From Azohydromonas caseinilytica (GTDB lineage Bacteria > Pseudomonadota > Gammaproteobacteria > Burkholderiales > Burkholderiaceae_C): a stretch of DNA of 64,000 nucleotides. Of the stretch, positions 1 through 10,518 are shown piece after piece (within the stretch, counting starts at the first letter, position 1; each line of letters opens with the position of its first letter). Position numbers and translations under genes: made by a program. The DNA lies in contig NZ_JABBFW010000002.1 of the NCBI RefSeq assembly GCF_012927045.1, positions 102,702 to 166,701 on the forward strand, given 5' to 3'. The notes below the pieces were generated by a model, which saw nothing but the letters and a program-made list of their open reading frames with translations, did no database searches and was not told the origin of the DNA.

Positions 1-810
1 ATCCGGCTGGTCGAGGAGCGCCCGGACGCCTGGATCATCGAGGCCGGCGCCGGCGAGAGCTGGCACGGCCTGGTGGAGTGGACGCTGGCGCACGGCTTCC
101 CCGGCCTGGAGAACATGGCGCTGATTCCCGGCACCGTGGGCGCCTCGCCGGTGCAGAACATCGGCGCCTACGGGCTGGAGCTCAAGGACCGCTTCGAGTC
201 GCTGGACGCGGTGGACCTGGTCACGGGGCGCAGCGTCACGCTCAGCGCCCACGCCTGCCGCTTCGGCTACCGCGACAGCGTCTTCAAGCAGGGCGGCTTC
301 GCCGGCCTCGCGGGCAAGAGCCTCATCACGCGCGTGCGTTTCAGATTGCCGCGGCCCTGGCAGCCGGTGCTCGGCTACGTCGATCTGGAGAAGAAGATGG
401 CCGAAACCGGTGTGCATGAGCCGGACGCCCGCCAGATCTTCGACTGGGTCTGCGCCATCCGCCGCGCCAAGTTGCCCGACCCGGCGGCCATCGGCAATGC
501 CGGCAGCTTCTTCAAGAACCCGGTGGTCAGCGCCGAGCAGTGCCGCGACATCATCGGCCGCGACCCGCACATCGTGCACTACCCGCTGGCCGACGGCCGG
601 GTCAAGCTGGCCGCGGGCTGGCTCATCGACGCCTGCGGCTGGAAGGGCAAGAGCATCGGGCGCGCGGGCGTGTACGAGAAGCAGGCGCTGGTGCTGGTCA
701 ACCGCGGCGGCGCCAGCGGCGCGGAGGTGCTGACGCTGGCGCGCGCCATCCAGGAAAGCGTCTACGGCCGCTTCGGCATCCGGCTCGAACCCGAGCCGGT
801 GGTGGTGTAG
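1..810 (+). CDS. murB: UDP-N-acetylenolpyruvoylglucosamine reductase MurB (5' end cut by window)
   Basis: Cytoplasmic FAD enzyme that reduces UDP-GlcNAc-enolpyruvate to UDP-MurNAc with NADPH in peptidoglycan precursor synthesis. The reading frame is open from base 1, so the N terminus lies outside the window. Visible family motifs are the FAD-site stretch '[17 protein letters not shown]', the 'YRDSVFK' segment typical of type I MurB, the catalytic-serine loop '[10 protein letters not shown]', and the C-terminal 'LEPEP', whose glutamate matches the proton-donating Glu of the family. '[12 protein letters not shown]' is also conserved. A GTG at 73 could be taken for a start, but the coding sequence clearly continues upstream of it. 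The gene ends 73 bases before the convergent kinase gene, with an imperfect palindrome between them. Identification is secure. Confidence 0.96.
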   Translation: MRLVEERPDAWIIEAGAGESWHGLVEWTLAHGFPGLENMALIPGTVGASPVQNIGAYGLELKDRFESLDAVDLVTGRSVTLSAHACRFGYRDSVFKQGGFAGLAGKSLITRVRFRLPRPWQPVLGYVDLEKKMAETGVHEPDARQIFDWVCAIRRAKLPDPAAIGNAGSFFKNPVVSAEQCRDIIGRDPHIVHYPLADGRVKLAAGWLIDACGWKGKSIGRAGVYEKQALVLVNRGGASGAEVLTLARAIQESVYGRFGIRLEPEPVVV

Positions 811-832
811 CGGACGCCGTCCCACAAAACTT

Positions 833-874
833 CCCGTTCGGGCTGAGCCCTTCGACAGGCTCAGGGCGAACGGG
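833..874. repeat. Imperfect palindrome between convergent genes (interspersed repeat, variant type)
   Basis: Two 17-base arms, CCCGTTCGGGCTGAGCC and GGCTCAGGGCGAACGGG, pair except at the central GGG/GGG positions and surround the loop CTTCGACA. It lies between the convergent ends of murB and the kinase gene and could act as a bidirectional terminator, although it has no U-run. The outer CGTTCG/CGAACG ends match three longer repeats at about 14.2, 15.5 and 25.3 kb, but the loop differs, so this is a different subtype. Confidence 0.7.
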
Positions 875-883
875 ATCAGGAAA

Positions 884-3187
<2,304 letters not shown>

Positions 3188-3374
3188 GGAATTGCCGCCC
3201 GCATCGGGCGCCGCAGGGCCAGAGGAAGGCGCCGCGCCTGCGACGGCGTGACTCCGGCCGGTGGAGGGAGACTGCAACTCGGGACTCTCAAGGCTCGGGA
3301 CTCCAGGCGCACGGCGCGCGTGCGCAACCAGCCGATTATGGCCGCCACCCGCAAGCGGCCCCGGCGACGCGCCT

Positions 3375-3635
3375 TCAGCCCGCTGCGGCACCCGGCGCGG
3401 CTGCGGGCTGGGCCTTGATCACGCCGTCGGCGACGAGCTTCTTGATCACCGTCTCCTGCATGCCGAAGGCGCGGATGAAGCCCTCCAGCGGCATGACCAC
3501 CTGCTGCGTCGGCGTGGTGGTGAACTCCTGCTTGCCGTTGGAGCCCGGCGCCGGGGTGACCGTGCCCAGCTCCAGCCGCACCAGCGGACCGGTGACGGTG
3601 ATGTTGAGGACGGTGTCGGCGAAAGTCGTTTGCAT
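3375..3635 (-). CDS. Small conserved-looking protein of unknown function
   Basis: Encodes 86 residues with no signal peptide or membrane segment. The N-terminal half ('FADTVLNITVTGPLVRLELG') looks like beta strands; the middle ('MPLEGFIRAFGMQE') and 'VIKKLVADGVI' look helical; the end is an Ala/Pro tail. I do not recognise a named domain. It starts 42 bases after the stop of the large PPC-clostripain-RTX gene on the same strand, so co-transcription is likely. Being cytoplasmic by appearance, it could be a chaperone, inhibitor or regulator linked to that protein, but this is inferred only from position. Coding status is supported by the operon layout and by a protein-like, non-repetitive composition unlike the Arg/Ala-rich shadow frames. 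Confidence 0.7.
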   Translation of the reverse strand: MQTTFADTVLNITVTGPLVRLELGTVTPAPGSNGKQEFTTTPTQQVVMPLEGFIRAFGMQETVIKKLVADGVIKAQPAAAPGAAAG

Positions 3636-3677
3636 GGGGAAAAGCTTCTTGGTCGTGGTGGTGGTTGGGGCCGGGCC

Positions 3678-6600
3678 TCAGGCGATCACGAGGAAGTCCG
3701 AGGCGCTCAGCGCGGGATGGCTGGTGGTGCCCAGCAGCGCGATCTGCCGGGCCGCGCCGGCGCCGGAGCCGTCCGCGTCGTAGTACAGCGCGCCGGTGGC
3801 GCCGTTGTAGATGACGCGGTCCAGCGCGTCGAGCGCCGCGCTGCCGTTGACGAAGGCACTCGCGCCCAGGGCCGTGCCGGCCAGCGTGCCGGTGATGCCC
3901 AGCGCGTAGAAGTCGTCGTCGAACACGATCTTGTCGCTGCCGGCCGTGAAGTCGGTGATCGTGTCCACGCCGTTGGCGGTCGCGGCGGTGTTGAAGACGA
4001 ACTGGTCTGCGCCCGCGCCGCCGGTGAACACGTCGTTGCCGCCGGCGCCCGAGATGGTGTCGTTACCGGCGAAGCCCATGAAGGTGTTGACGTTGGCGTT
4101 GCCGGTGAGCACGTCGCCGCGCGTGTCATTGAGCATGAAGCGCAGGAAGTTGCCCCAGCCCGTGTCCTGCAGGAAGGTGAAGCGCTCGGTGGTGTAGGTG
4201 CTGCTGATCGAGGACAGCGGCAGGTAGACGCTCAGGCCGTTGGCGCCGGCGACGGTGCCGCTGGAGGACAGCACCGCGGCGTCCAGTGCCGCCACCACCT
4301 GCTGCGCGGCGCCGGCCACTGCCGTGCCCGGCAGGGTGGACACCACCTCGCGCATGAAGTCGCCCAGGTCGCGGTAGCCGGAGTCGCCGCCGTCGATGGC
4401 CGTGGCGCGCGTGGCCGCGGACACCAGCTGGCCGGCGATGCCGCTGCCGGCGTTGATGGCCGCGGTGCTGAAGGCGTCGATGGCCGTCTTCAGCGCGGCC
4501 AGGCTGCTGGTGCGCGTGGCCGAGAGCGTGACGTCGGGCTGGCCGGCGTAGTAAGCGCCGTAGGAGCTGACCATGGCGTTGGCCAGGTTGAACGCGGTGG
4601 AGGAGGGGTTGCTCGCCAGCGTGCCCAGGAAGTCCTGGTACTCCCAGCCGTCGCCGGGTTCGAGCTCCTGCGAGGCCACCAGCACGTCGGTGAGGCCGTT
4701 GACGTCCCAGGCCTGCTCGACCATGCCCTGCAGGCAGGCGTCGAAGCCCAGCAGGTCGAAGCGCGCCACGTTGGAGGCATCCACCGCCGCGCGGTACTCG
4801 GCCAGCGTGAGGTTGTCGCCGCCGCTGCTGTCGTCCCAGGCCGTGCCCGAGAGGCCGCCGCCGTGGTTCCACACGATCAGCCCGTAGTGGCTGGCGGGGT
4901 TGGCGGCCACGGCGTTGTTGATGAACTGCGTCAGCGTCGCGCCGTCGCCGGTGTTGCGCTCGCCCAGCGAGGTCAGCGTGGAGCCCAGCGTCGAGGTGTT
5001 GGTGTCGTAGCGGATCGAGCCCCAGCGCGTGTCGGTCCAGTTGCCGTTGCTGCTGTCGTAGCCGCCGGCGCGGTCCACCAGCACCACCACGTTGACGTTG
5101 GCCGGCAGGTTGACCGACTCCATTTCGTTGAGGTCAGCGATGCCGAAGCCTTCGAGGTTGTTGTCGGCCGCGACATAGACCAGCACCGTCCAGCTGTCGA
5201 GCTGGTTCGCGGCGGCGGTGCGGAAGTTGAACTGCGAGCTGGAAGTGAGGCCGGCGAAGCTGTTGCCGGCCAGGTCCTTCACCACGCCGGCGCCGAAGGT
5301 GACGCTGTAGTCGGTGTTGAGGGCCAGGTCCGCGCTGGGATTGAGGGTCAGGGTCGAGCCGTTGAAGCTGACCTGGCTGGTGTCGGTCACCGAGATCGCG
5401 CGCGTCACGCCGCCGCCGGTGAGGTAGATGGTGCCCGTGCCCGCGCGCACCGCCTCGCTGAACTCGATGCTGAGGTTGGACGACGCGGCCACGCCCGTGG
5501 CGTTGTCCGCGGGCGAGGTGGCCAGCAGCGTGGGTGCCGTGGTGTCGGTGCCCTGGGCCGTGAGCCGGACCTGGTAGCTGCCCGTGGCGGCCGAGAAGGC
5601 GCCCACGGAGAGGTAGAAGGTGCCGCTTTGCGTGGCCGTGAAGGTCACGAGCGCGTTCGTGCCGGTGCCGCCGTCGTCGTCGCTGGTGCCGGGCACGAAG
5701 GCGCCGCTGGCGTTGTACAGGCCCTGGATCAGCGGGTCCGCCAGGGTGCCGTTGCCGGTGGCCGAGCCCAGCGCCTCGATGCGGTAGGTGGTGCCGGCGC
5801 TGAGCGAGACGCGGAACCAGTCGGCGTCGCCGACCGTGTCGATGACGCTGCTGTGCGTGCCGCCGGGCGCGAGCACGGCGGTGGTGGTGACGTTGGCGGG
5901 CAGGTCGGTGGAGGCGGTGACGGCGTTGACCGCCACCGAGTAGCTGCCGGTGCCGTCGTTGGCGGCATGGACCGCGACGTAGTAGGTGCCGGTGGCCGTG
6001 GCGGTGAACAGCGTCTGCGCATCGGGCGTGCCGGCGCTGTTGTCGTTGCCGGTGCCCACGATGATGCGGCCGCTGGCGTCGTACAGGCCGCCGATCTCCG
6101 GGTCGGCCAGCGTGCCGGAGCCGCTGTCGGCGCCGCGCGCGGTGATGCGGTAGGTCTGGCCCGCGGTCAGCGCGACGCGGAACCAGTCCACGTCGCGCGC
6201 GAAGTCGATGCTGCCCGTGCGCGCCGTGCCCAGCGTCAGCGCCGCCGTGGTGGCGGTGCTGGCGGCCTCGGCATCCGTGACCGTCGGCGTCAGCGCCGTC
6301 AGCCGCAGTTCGTAGGCGCCGATCTGCGTGCCGAAGCCGCCGGCCGCCAGGTAGTAGGTGCCGCTGGCCGTGGGCGTGAAGGTCACGCGCGAGTTGGTGC
6401 CGATGCCGTAGTCGTCGTTGCTGGTGCCCGCGATCAGCGTGCCCGCGGCGTTGTAGATGCCGCGGAAGTAGGGGTCCATCAGCGGGCTGGCGGCGGTGGT
6501 GTCGGCATTGAGCTCGATGACGTAGCTCTGCCCGGCGGTGAGCGAGGCGCGCACCCAGTCCACGTCGTTGGCGGGCGTGATCAGGCTGCGCAGGCTGCCG

Positions 6601-8849
6601 CCCGCGGCCAGCGTGGCGGTGGTGGCGGTGCTGGCCGCGATGTCGGTGTTGGCGCTGCCCGTGACCAGCAGCTGGTAGCTGCCGGTGCCGGAGCCGTAGC
6701 CCGCGGCGGACACGTAATAGGTGCCGCTGGCCGTGGGCGTGAACACCACGCGCGACTCGCGGCTGCCGCCGTAGTCGTCGTTGCTGGTGCCGGCCACGCG
6801 CACGCCGCTGGCGTCGAAGATGCCGTCGAGCAGCGGGTCGCCCAGCGTGCCCACGCCGGAAGGCGCGCCCTTGAGCGTGATGGTGTAGGTGCTGCCCGCG
6901 GTCAGCGCGACGCGGAACCAGTCCTGGTCGCCGGCGGACTCGATGTTGCCGCTGCGCACCGTGTTGAGCGCGGCGCTGCCGCCGGTGGCCGTGGAGGCGG
7001 CGAAGTCGTCCGAGGAGGCCCGCACCCGGTAGCTGCCGGTGCCGCTGCCGTAGGCGCCGGCACTGAGGTAGTAGGTGCCGGTGGCGGTGGGCGTGTAGGT
7101 CAGCAGCGCATCCAGGCCGGTGCCGCCGTCGTCGTCGGAGGCCAACTGCACGCCGCTGCCGTTGTAGAGGCGCAGCAGCGGATCGGTCAGCGTCCCGTTG
7201 CTGCTGTCCTGGCCCAGCACTTCGAGCCGGTAGGTCTGCCCGGCATTGAGCGTGATGCGGAACCAGTCGGCGTCACCGGCGCTGTTGATGTTGCCGCTGC
7301 TGCTGCTGTTTGCGGCCAGCGTTCCCGTGGTGGCGGTGGAGGCGGCGTAGTCGTCGGCCACCGTGGCCCGGACCTGGTAGCTGCCAAGGCCGGTGCCGTA
7401 GGCGCGCACGCCGAGGTAGTAGGTGCCGCTGGCGGTGGCGGTGTAGCTCAGCAGCGAGTTGCCGTTGGTGCCGCCGTCGTCGTTGGAGCCCAGCGCCGTG
7501 CCGCCGGCGTTGTAGAGCGTGAGGTAGGGGTCGCCCAGCGTGCCGTTGCTGGTGCCCGCGCCCAGGGCTTCGAGCCGGTAGCTCTGGCCGGCGGCGAGCG
7601 TGACGCGGAACCAGTCGATGTCGTTGGTGCTCTCGATGCGGCCCGCGGCGCTGCCGCCCACGGCGAGGCTGCCGCTGGTGGCGGTGGAGGCGGCGTAGTC
7701 GTCCGCCACGGAGGCGCTGATCTGGTAGGTGCCGGTGCCGCCGCTGCCATGGGCGATGGCGCCCAAGTAATAGGTACCGCTGGCGGTGGCGGTGTAGGTC
7801 AGCAGCGAGTTCAGCCCCGCGCCGCCGTCGTCGTCGCCGGTGATGCGCGTGCCGGTGCTGCTGTAGAGCGCCAGCTCGGGATCGCGCAGCGTGCCGCTGC
7901 CGCTGTCGTAGCCGCGCAGCTCCAGCGTGTAGGTCTGGCCCGCGGTGAGCGTGACGCGGAACCAGTCGGCGTCGGTGGTGCTTTCAATGGTGCCCGCGGC
8001 GCTGCCGCCCACGGCGAGGCTGCCGCTGGTGGCGGTGGAGGCGGCGTAGTCGTCCACCACGGAGGCGCGGACCTGGTAGGTGCCGGTGCCGGTGCTGTAG
8101 GCGCGCGCGGCGAGGTAGTAGGTGCCGCTGGCGGTGGCGGCGTAGCTCAGCAGCGAGTTGCCGTTGATGCCGCCGTCGTCGTTGGAGGCCAGCGCCGTGC
8201 CGCTGGCGTTGTAGAGCGTGAGGTAGGGATCGCCCAGCGTGCCGCTGCTGGTGCCCGCGCCCAGGGCTTCGAGCCGGTAGTTCTGGCCGGCAGCGAGCGT
8301 GACGCGGAACCAGTCGACATCGCCGCTGCTTTCAATGGTGCCCGTGGCGCTGCCGCCTACGGCGAGGCCGCCGCTGGTGGCGGCGGAGGCGGCGTAGTCG
8401 TCCACCACCGAGGCGCTGACCCGGTAGCTGCCGTAGCCGCTGCTGTTGTGGGCAATGGCGGCGAGGTAGTAGGTGCCGCTGTAGGTGGCGGTGTAGGTCA
8501 GCAGCGAGTCCAGGCCCGTGCCGCCGTCGTCGTCGCGGGTGAGGCCCTGGCCGGCGCTGTTGTAGAGCAGCAGCTCGGGGTCGCGCAGCGTGCCGTTGCC
8601 GCTGTCGTAGCCGCGCAGCTCGAACCGGTAGAGCTGGCCCGCGGTCAGCGTGACGCGGAACCAGTCGGTGTCGTAGTTGGAGTCGAGGTTGCCCGAAGTG
8701 CTGCCGCCCAGGCTGACGCTGCCGGTGGTGGCGGTGGAGCCGGCGTAGTCGTCCGCCACCCGGGATACGGTGCGGGTGGTTGCCAAAGCCGTGTCCATGG
8801 CCTGTGGGTCCTGGGTCTGGCTGGTGCTGAGGAGATTGGTTTGGCTCAT
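3678..8849 (-). CDS. Large secreted protein: nine PPC domains, Ig-like domain, clostripain (C11) peptidase, RTX C terminus
   Basis: About 1,723 residues. Nine pre-peptidase C-terminal (PPC) repeats of about 115 residues run from residue 33 to about 1100, each with 'DWFRV..TAGQ.Y' and 'SGTYYL' motifs. An SbsA-type Ig-like domain follows (about 1105-1210). A clostripain-family cysteine peptidase starts near 1217 ('WTVLVYVAADNNLE') with the dyad His in 'WNHGGG' and Cys in 'GFDACLQG'. From about 1580 there are RTX-type repeats ('GNDTISGAGGNDVFTGG') and a terminal segment ending 'LSASDFLVIA', as in type I secretion substrates. No N-terminal signal peptide is seen, consistent with C-terminal secretion. 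An in-frame GTG at 8876 is an alternative start; ATG 8849 (MSQTNLL) is preferred. The leader resembles other RTX proteins. No transporter genes are adjacent. Confidence 0.9.
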   Translation of the reverse strand: MSQTNLLSTSQTQDPQAMDTALATTRTVSRVADDYAGSTATTGSVSLGGSTSGNLDSNYDTDWFRVTLTAGQLYRFELRGYDSGNGTLRDPELLLYNSAGQGLTRDDDGGTGLDSLLTYTATYSGTYYLAAIAHNSSGYGSYRVSASVVDDYAASAATSGGLAVGGSATGTIESSGDVDWFRVTLAAGQNYRLEALGAGTSSGTLGDPYLTLYNASGTALASNDDGGINGNSLLSYAATASGTYYLAARAYSTGTGTYQVRASVVDDYAASTATSGSLAVGGSAAGTIESTTDADWFRVTLTAGQTYTLELRGYDSGSGTLRDPELALYSSTGTRITGDDDGGAGLNSLLTYTATASGTYYLGAIAHGSGGTGTYQISASVADDYAASTATSGSLAVGGSAAGRIESTNDIDWFRVTLAAGQSYRLEALGAGTSNGTLGDPYLTLYNAGGTALGSNDDGGTNGNSLLSYTATASGTYYLGVRAYGTGLGSYQVRATVADDYAASTATTGTLAANSSSSGNINSAGDADWFRITLNAGQTYRLEVLGQDSSNGTLTDPLLRLYNGSGVQLASDDDGGTGLDALLTYTPTATGTYYLSAGAYGSGTGSYRVRASSDDFAASTATGGSAALNTVRSGNIESAGDQDWFRVALTAGSTYTITLKGAPSGVGTLGDPLLDGIFDASGVRVAGTSNDDYGGSRESRVVFTPTASGTYYVSAAGYGSGTGSYQLLVTGSANTDIAASTATTATLAAGGSLRSLITPANDVDWVRASLTAGQSYVIELNADTTAASPLMDPYFRGIYNAAGTLIAGTSNDDYGIGTNSRVTFTPTASGTYYLAAGGFGTQIGAYELRLTALTPTVTDAEAASTATTAALTLGTARTGSIDFARDVDWFRVALTAGQTYRITARGADSGSGTLADPEIGGLYDASGRIIVGTGNDNSAGTPDAQTLFTATATGTYYVAVHAANDGTGSYSVAVNAVTASTDLPANVTTTAVLAPGGTHSSVIDTVGDADWFRVSLSAGTTYRIEALGSATGNGTLADPLIQGLYNASGAFVPGTSDDDGGTGTNALVTFTATQSGTFYLSVGAFSAATGSYQVRLTAQGTDTTAPTLLATSPADNATGVAASSNLSIEFSEAVRAGTGTIYLTGGGVTRAISVTDTSQVSFNGSTLTLNPSADLALNTDYSVTFGAGVVKDLAGNSFAGLTSSSQFNFRTAAANQLDSWTVLVYVAADNNLEGFGIADLNEMESVNLPANVNVVVLVDRAGGYDSSNGNWTDTRWGSIRYDTNTSTLGSTLTSLGERNTGDGATLTQFINNAVAANPASHYGLIVWNHGGGLSGTAWDDSSGGDNLTLAEYRAAVDASNVARFDLLGFDACLQGMVEQAWDVNGLTDVLVASQELEPGDGWEYQDFLGTLASNPSSTAFNLANAMVSSYGAYYAGQPDVTLSATRTSSLAALKTAIDAFSTAAINAGSGIAGQLVSAATRATAIDGGDSGYRDLGDFMREVVSTLPGTAVAGAAQQVVAALDAAVLSSSGTVAGANGLSVYLPLSSISSTYTTERFTFLQDTGWGNFLRFMLNDTRGDVLTGNANVNTFMGFAGNDTISGAGGNDVFTGGAGADQFVFNTAATANGVDTITDFTAGSDKIVFDDDFYALGITGTLAGTALGASAFVNGSAALDALDRVIYNGATGALYYDADGSGAGAARQIALLGTTSHPALSASDFLVIA
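5520..8753 (-). repeat. Nine tandem PPC-domain repeats, first four arranged A-B-A-B
   Basis: Repeat units begin at about 8753, 8402, 8054, 7703, 7355 and 7010 and continue to about 5520. The first spacings alternate 351, 348, 351 and 348 bases. Units 1 and 3 share 'LRGYDSG.GTLRDPEL' while units 2 and 4 share 'LGAGTS.GTLGDPYLTLYNA', so a two-domain block of 699 bases was probably duplicated. Units 6-9 are longer and more divergent. Confidence 0.85.
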
Positions 8850-8952
8850 GGGATTGCCCGGCTGGGTTGGCGGCACAACCCGTGGAGAGGGATGAGGAGG
8901 GCGCCTGCGTGCCCGGCCGCGAAGGCAACGGCTTTCTGAAGGTCGCTAACAA

Positions 8953-8980
8953 ATTAGCACACAGAGCAATAATTTGTCAC
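8953..8980 (-). promoter_or_regulatory. Candidate sigma-70-type promoter for the PPC-clostripain-RTX gene
   Basis: On the minus strand a GTGACA (8980-8975) is followed after 16 bases by GCTAAT (8958-8953), about 100 bases upstream of the proposed start at 8849. A TTGACA lies slightly further upstream at 8992-8987 but has no good partner at 17 bases. The segment from about 8941 to 8992 is strikingly AT-rich against the surrounding DNA. The hexamers match the consensus only in part. Confidence 0.4.
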
Positions 8981-9072
8981 TCCGTGTGTCAAGGCGAACG
9001 CAAATCCGCGCGGGCGTTTCCGCGCCGCGGATGGTTTGGGCCGGAGTCGGCTCGACTGGATCAGGCCGGGAG

Positions 9073-9552
9073 TCAGCCCGCGCGGATGGCCGCCAGCAGC
9101 TCCAACTCGACGGTGGCGTTCTTGGGCAGCTGGTAGGCGCCCACGGAGGTGCGAGCATGTGCGCCCGCCTCGTTGCCGAGCACGAAGCACAGCAGGTCCG
9201 AGGCGCCGTCGGCCACCTCGCTGTGCTGGGTGAAGTCCGCCGTGCACTGCACGTGCACGGTAATGCGCAGGATGCGCTCCACTTGGTCCAGCGAGCCCAG
9301 GCTGCGCTGCAGCAGCGCCAGGGCGCGCATGGCGCAGACCTTGGCCGCCTCCTGCGCCCGCGCCAGCGTCACCTCGGCGCCGGCGCGGCCCGTGACGAGC
9401 ACGGTGTCGCCCACGCGCGGGATCTGGCCGCTGACGTGGACCTGGTCACCGTGGCGCACCAGCGGCACGTAATGGCCGCCGATCTTGATCTCGCCGTCGA
9501 AGCGGTGGCCCAGCGCCTGGGCGGCCTGCAGGAAACGCTGGTCGGCGGACAT
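9073..9552 (-). CDS. Rid family protein (YjgF/YER057c/UK114-like)
   Basis: 159 residues. The family adopts a chorismate-mutase-like trimer; its best known members hydrolyse reactive enamines/imines formed by PLP enzymes. Visible motifs are 'VHVSGQIPR' in the middle and, near the C terminus, 'ARTSVGAYQLPKNATVELE', which aligns with the conserved Rid end and contains the Arg expected to bind the substrate carboxylate. It is longer than E. coli RidA (about 128 residues) because of an N-terminal extension, so it belongs to one of the other Rid subfamilies and its substrate is not certain. ATG 9552 is preceded by a GAGGAG-type ribosome site. It is the last gene of a leftward run after the DUF924 gene (33-base gap). 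Confidence 0.9.
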   Translation of the reverse strand: MSADQRFLQAAQALGHRFDGEIKIGGHYVPLVRHGDQVHVSGQIPRVGDTVLVTGRAGAEVTLARAQEAAKVCAMRALALLQRSLGSLDQVERILRITVHVQCTADFTQHSEVADGASDLLCFVLGNEAGAHARTSVGAYQLPKNATVELELLAAIRAG

Positions 9553-9585
9553 GGCTCTTCTCCTCGTGCGTATCGTCGTTCGATG

Positions 9586-10164
9586 TCAGAAGCGCGACCC
9601 GGGCTGCTTCAGGAACTCGACTTCCTCCGGCGTCGAGGCCCGGCCCAGGAGGGCGTTGCGGTGCGGGAAGCGTCCGAAGCGCTGGATGATGACGTGGTGC
9701 TTCTTCGCCCACTCCTCGTTGTCCGCCAGCGACGGCTCGGCGGCGCTGAGCGCGGCATAGAGGCGCAGCGCCTCCTCCTGAGAGCGAAGGTCCTCGGCGT
9801 GCTCGAAGGGCAGGTAGGCGAAGACGCGCTGCAGCGGCGCCAGCGCCTGGTCGAAGCCGCGCCGCACCATGTCGCGCGCGCCGGCCAGCGCCTGCGCATC
9901 GCCGGCGAAGGCGCGCGGCGTGTCGCGGAAGGCGTTGCGCGTGAACTGGTCCAGCACCAGCACGCGCGCCAACGCGGTCTCGGGCGCGGCCTGCCAGGCG
10001 TCGAGCCCGCCCCGCAGCGCGGCCTCGATCAGGGCGCCGAAGCGCTCGCGGATCTCGGTGTCGAAGGCGGTGCTCTTGGTGAACCACTGGGGGCGTGCCG
10101 CCAGCGGTGCCGGGCCGAACCAGAAGTCCAGGACCGCCTGGGCCTCGGGAGCGGTGGCGCTCAC
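9586..10164 (-). CDS. DUF924 family protein
   Basis: 192 residues with the features of the DUF924 family: N-terminal 'VLDFWFG', 'WF.K...FD..IRERFG', 'VLVLDQFTRNAFR', 'PLQRVFAYLPFEHAEDL' and C-terminal 'RFGRFPHRNALLGR'. The family is all-helical with a tetratricopeptide-like fold and has no established biochemical role. The start is fixed by context: the GTG at 10164 overlaps the TGA of the upstream acetyltransferase gene as GTGA, a sign of translational coupling. The open frame extends about 100 codons further upstream but only as an Arg/Pro/Ala-rich shadow of the neighbouring gene. Confidence 0.88.
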   Translation of the reverse strand: MSATAPEAQAVLDFWFGPAPLAARPQWFTKSTAFDTEIRERFGALIEAALRGGLDAWQAAPETALARVLVLDQFTRNAFRDTPRAFAGDAQALAGARDMVRRGFDQALAPLQRVFAYLPFEHAEDLRSQEEALRLYAALSAAEPSLADNEEWAKKHHVIIQRFGRFPHRNALLGRASTPEEVEFLKQPGSRF

Positions 10165-10445
10165 GCCCCGCGCTCCAGCAGGTCCTGCGTCTCGGGATGG
10201 CGGCGCATGTAGGAGGCCACGTAGCTGCACAGCGGCCGCACGCTCAGGCCCTCGCTGCGCGCCCACTCCAGCGCCTGCCGCACCATCGCCGCGGCCACGC
10301 CCTGGCCGCTCAATGCCTCGGGCACCTCGGTGTGGACGAAATCGACGCCGCCGTCGCGCCGGCGGTACTGGCACAGCGCCAGCGCGCCCTGCAGGCTGCA
10401 CTCGAAACGGTTCTGGTCGGGGTTGTGCTGGACGGGAGGGTTCAT
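10161..10445 (-). CDS. Small GNAT-fold N-acetyltransferase (YjdJ/GTL3-type)
   Basis: 94 residues matching the compact acetyltransferase family COG2388 (PF14542 type). Typical pieces are 'HTEVPEALSGQGVAAAMV', which forms the acetyl-CoA pyrophosphate loop, and the C-terminal 'PLCSYVASYMRRHPE'. Members are about 90-100 residues, so it is full length. The acceptor substrate is not known for the family. The TGA stop overlaps the GTG start of the DUF924 gene by four bases, and the yaeQ gene lies 73 bases upstream on the same strand. Confidence 0.88.
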   Translation of the reverse strand: MNPPVQHNPDQNRFECSLQGALALCQYRRRDGGVDFVHTEVPEALSGQGVAAAMVRQALEWARSEGLSVRPLCSYVASYMRRHPETQDLLERGA

Positions 10446-10518
10446 CGGCGGGGTTCCACAAGCCAGGATCGGCCCATTGTGGCGCCGCCGCGGCCGGCCC
10501 CGGGCCGGGGAGGGCGGC

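Noticed and set aside
5520..8753. Tandem DNA repeats as a non-coding satellite
   Set aside because: Period lengths are multiples of three and each unit translates to a recognisable PPC domain in one frame.
3261..8939. Open frame of 1,892 codons on the plus strand
   Set aside because: Antisense to the PPC-clostripain gene, with Gly/Val/Ala/Arg-rich low-complexity content and no motif. The minus-strand gene has clear domains and catalytic residues.
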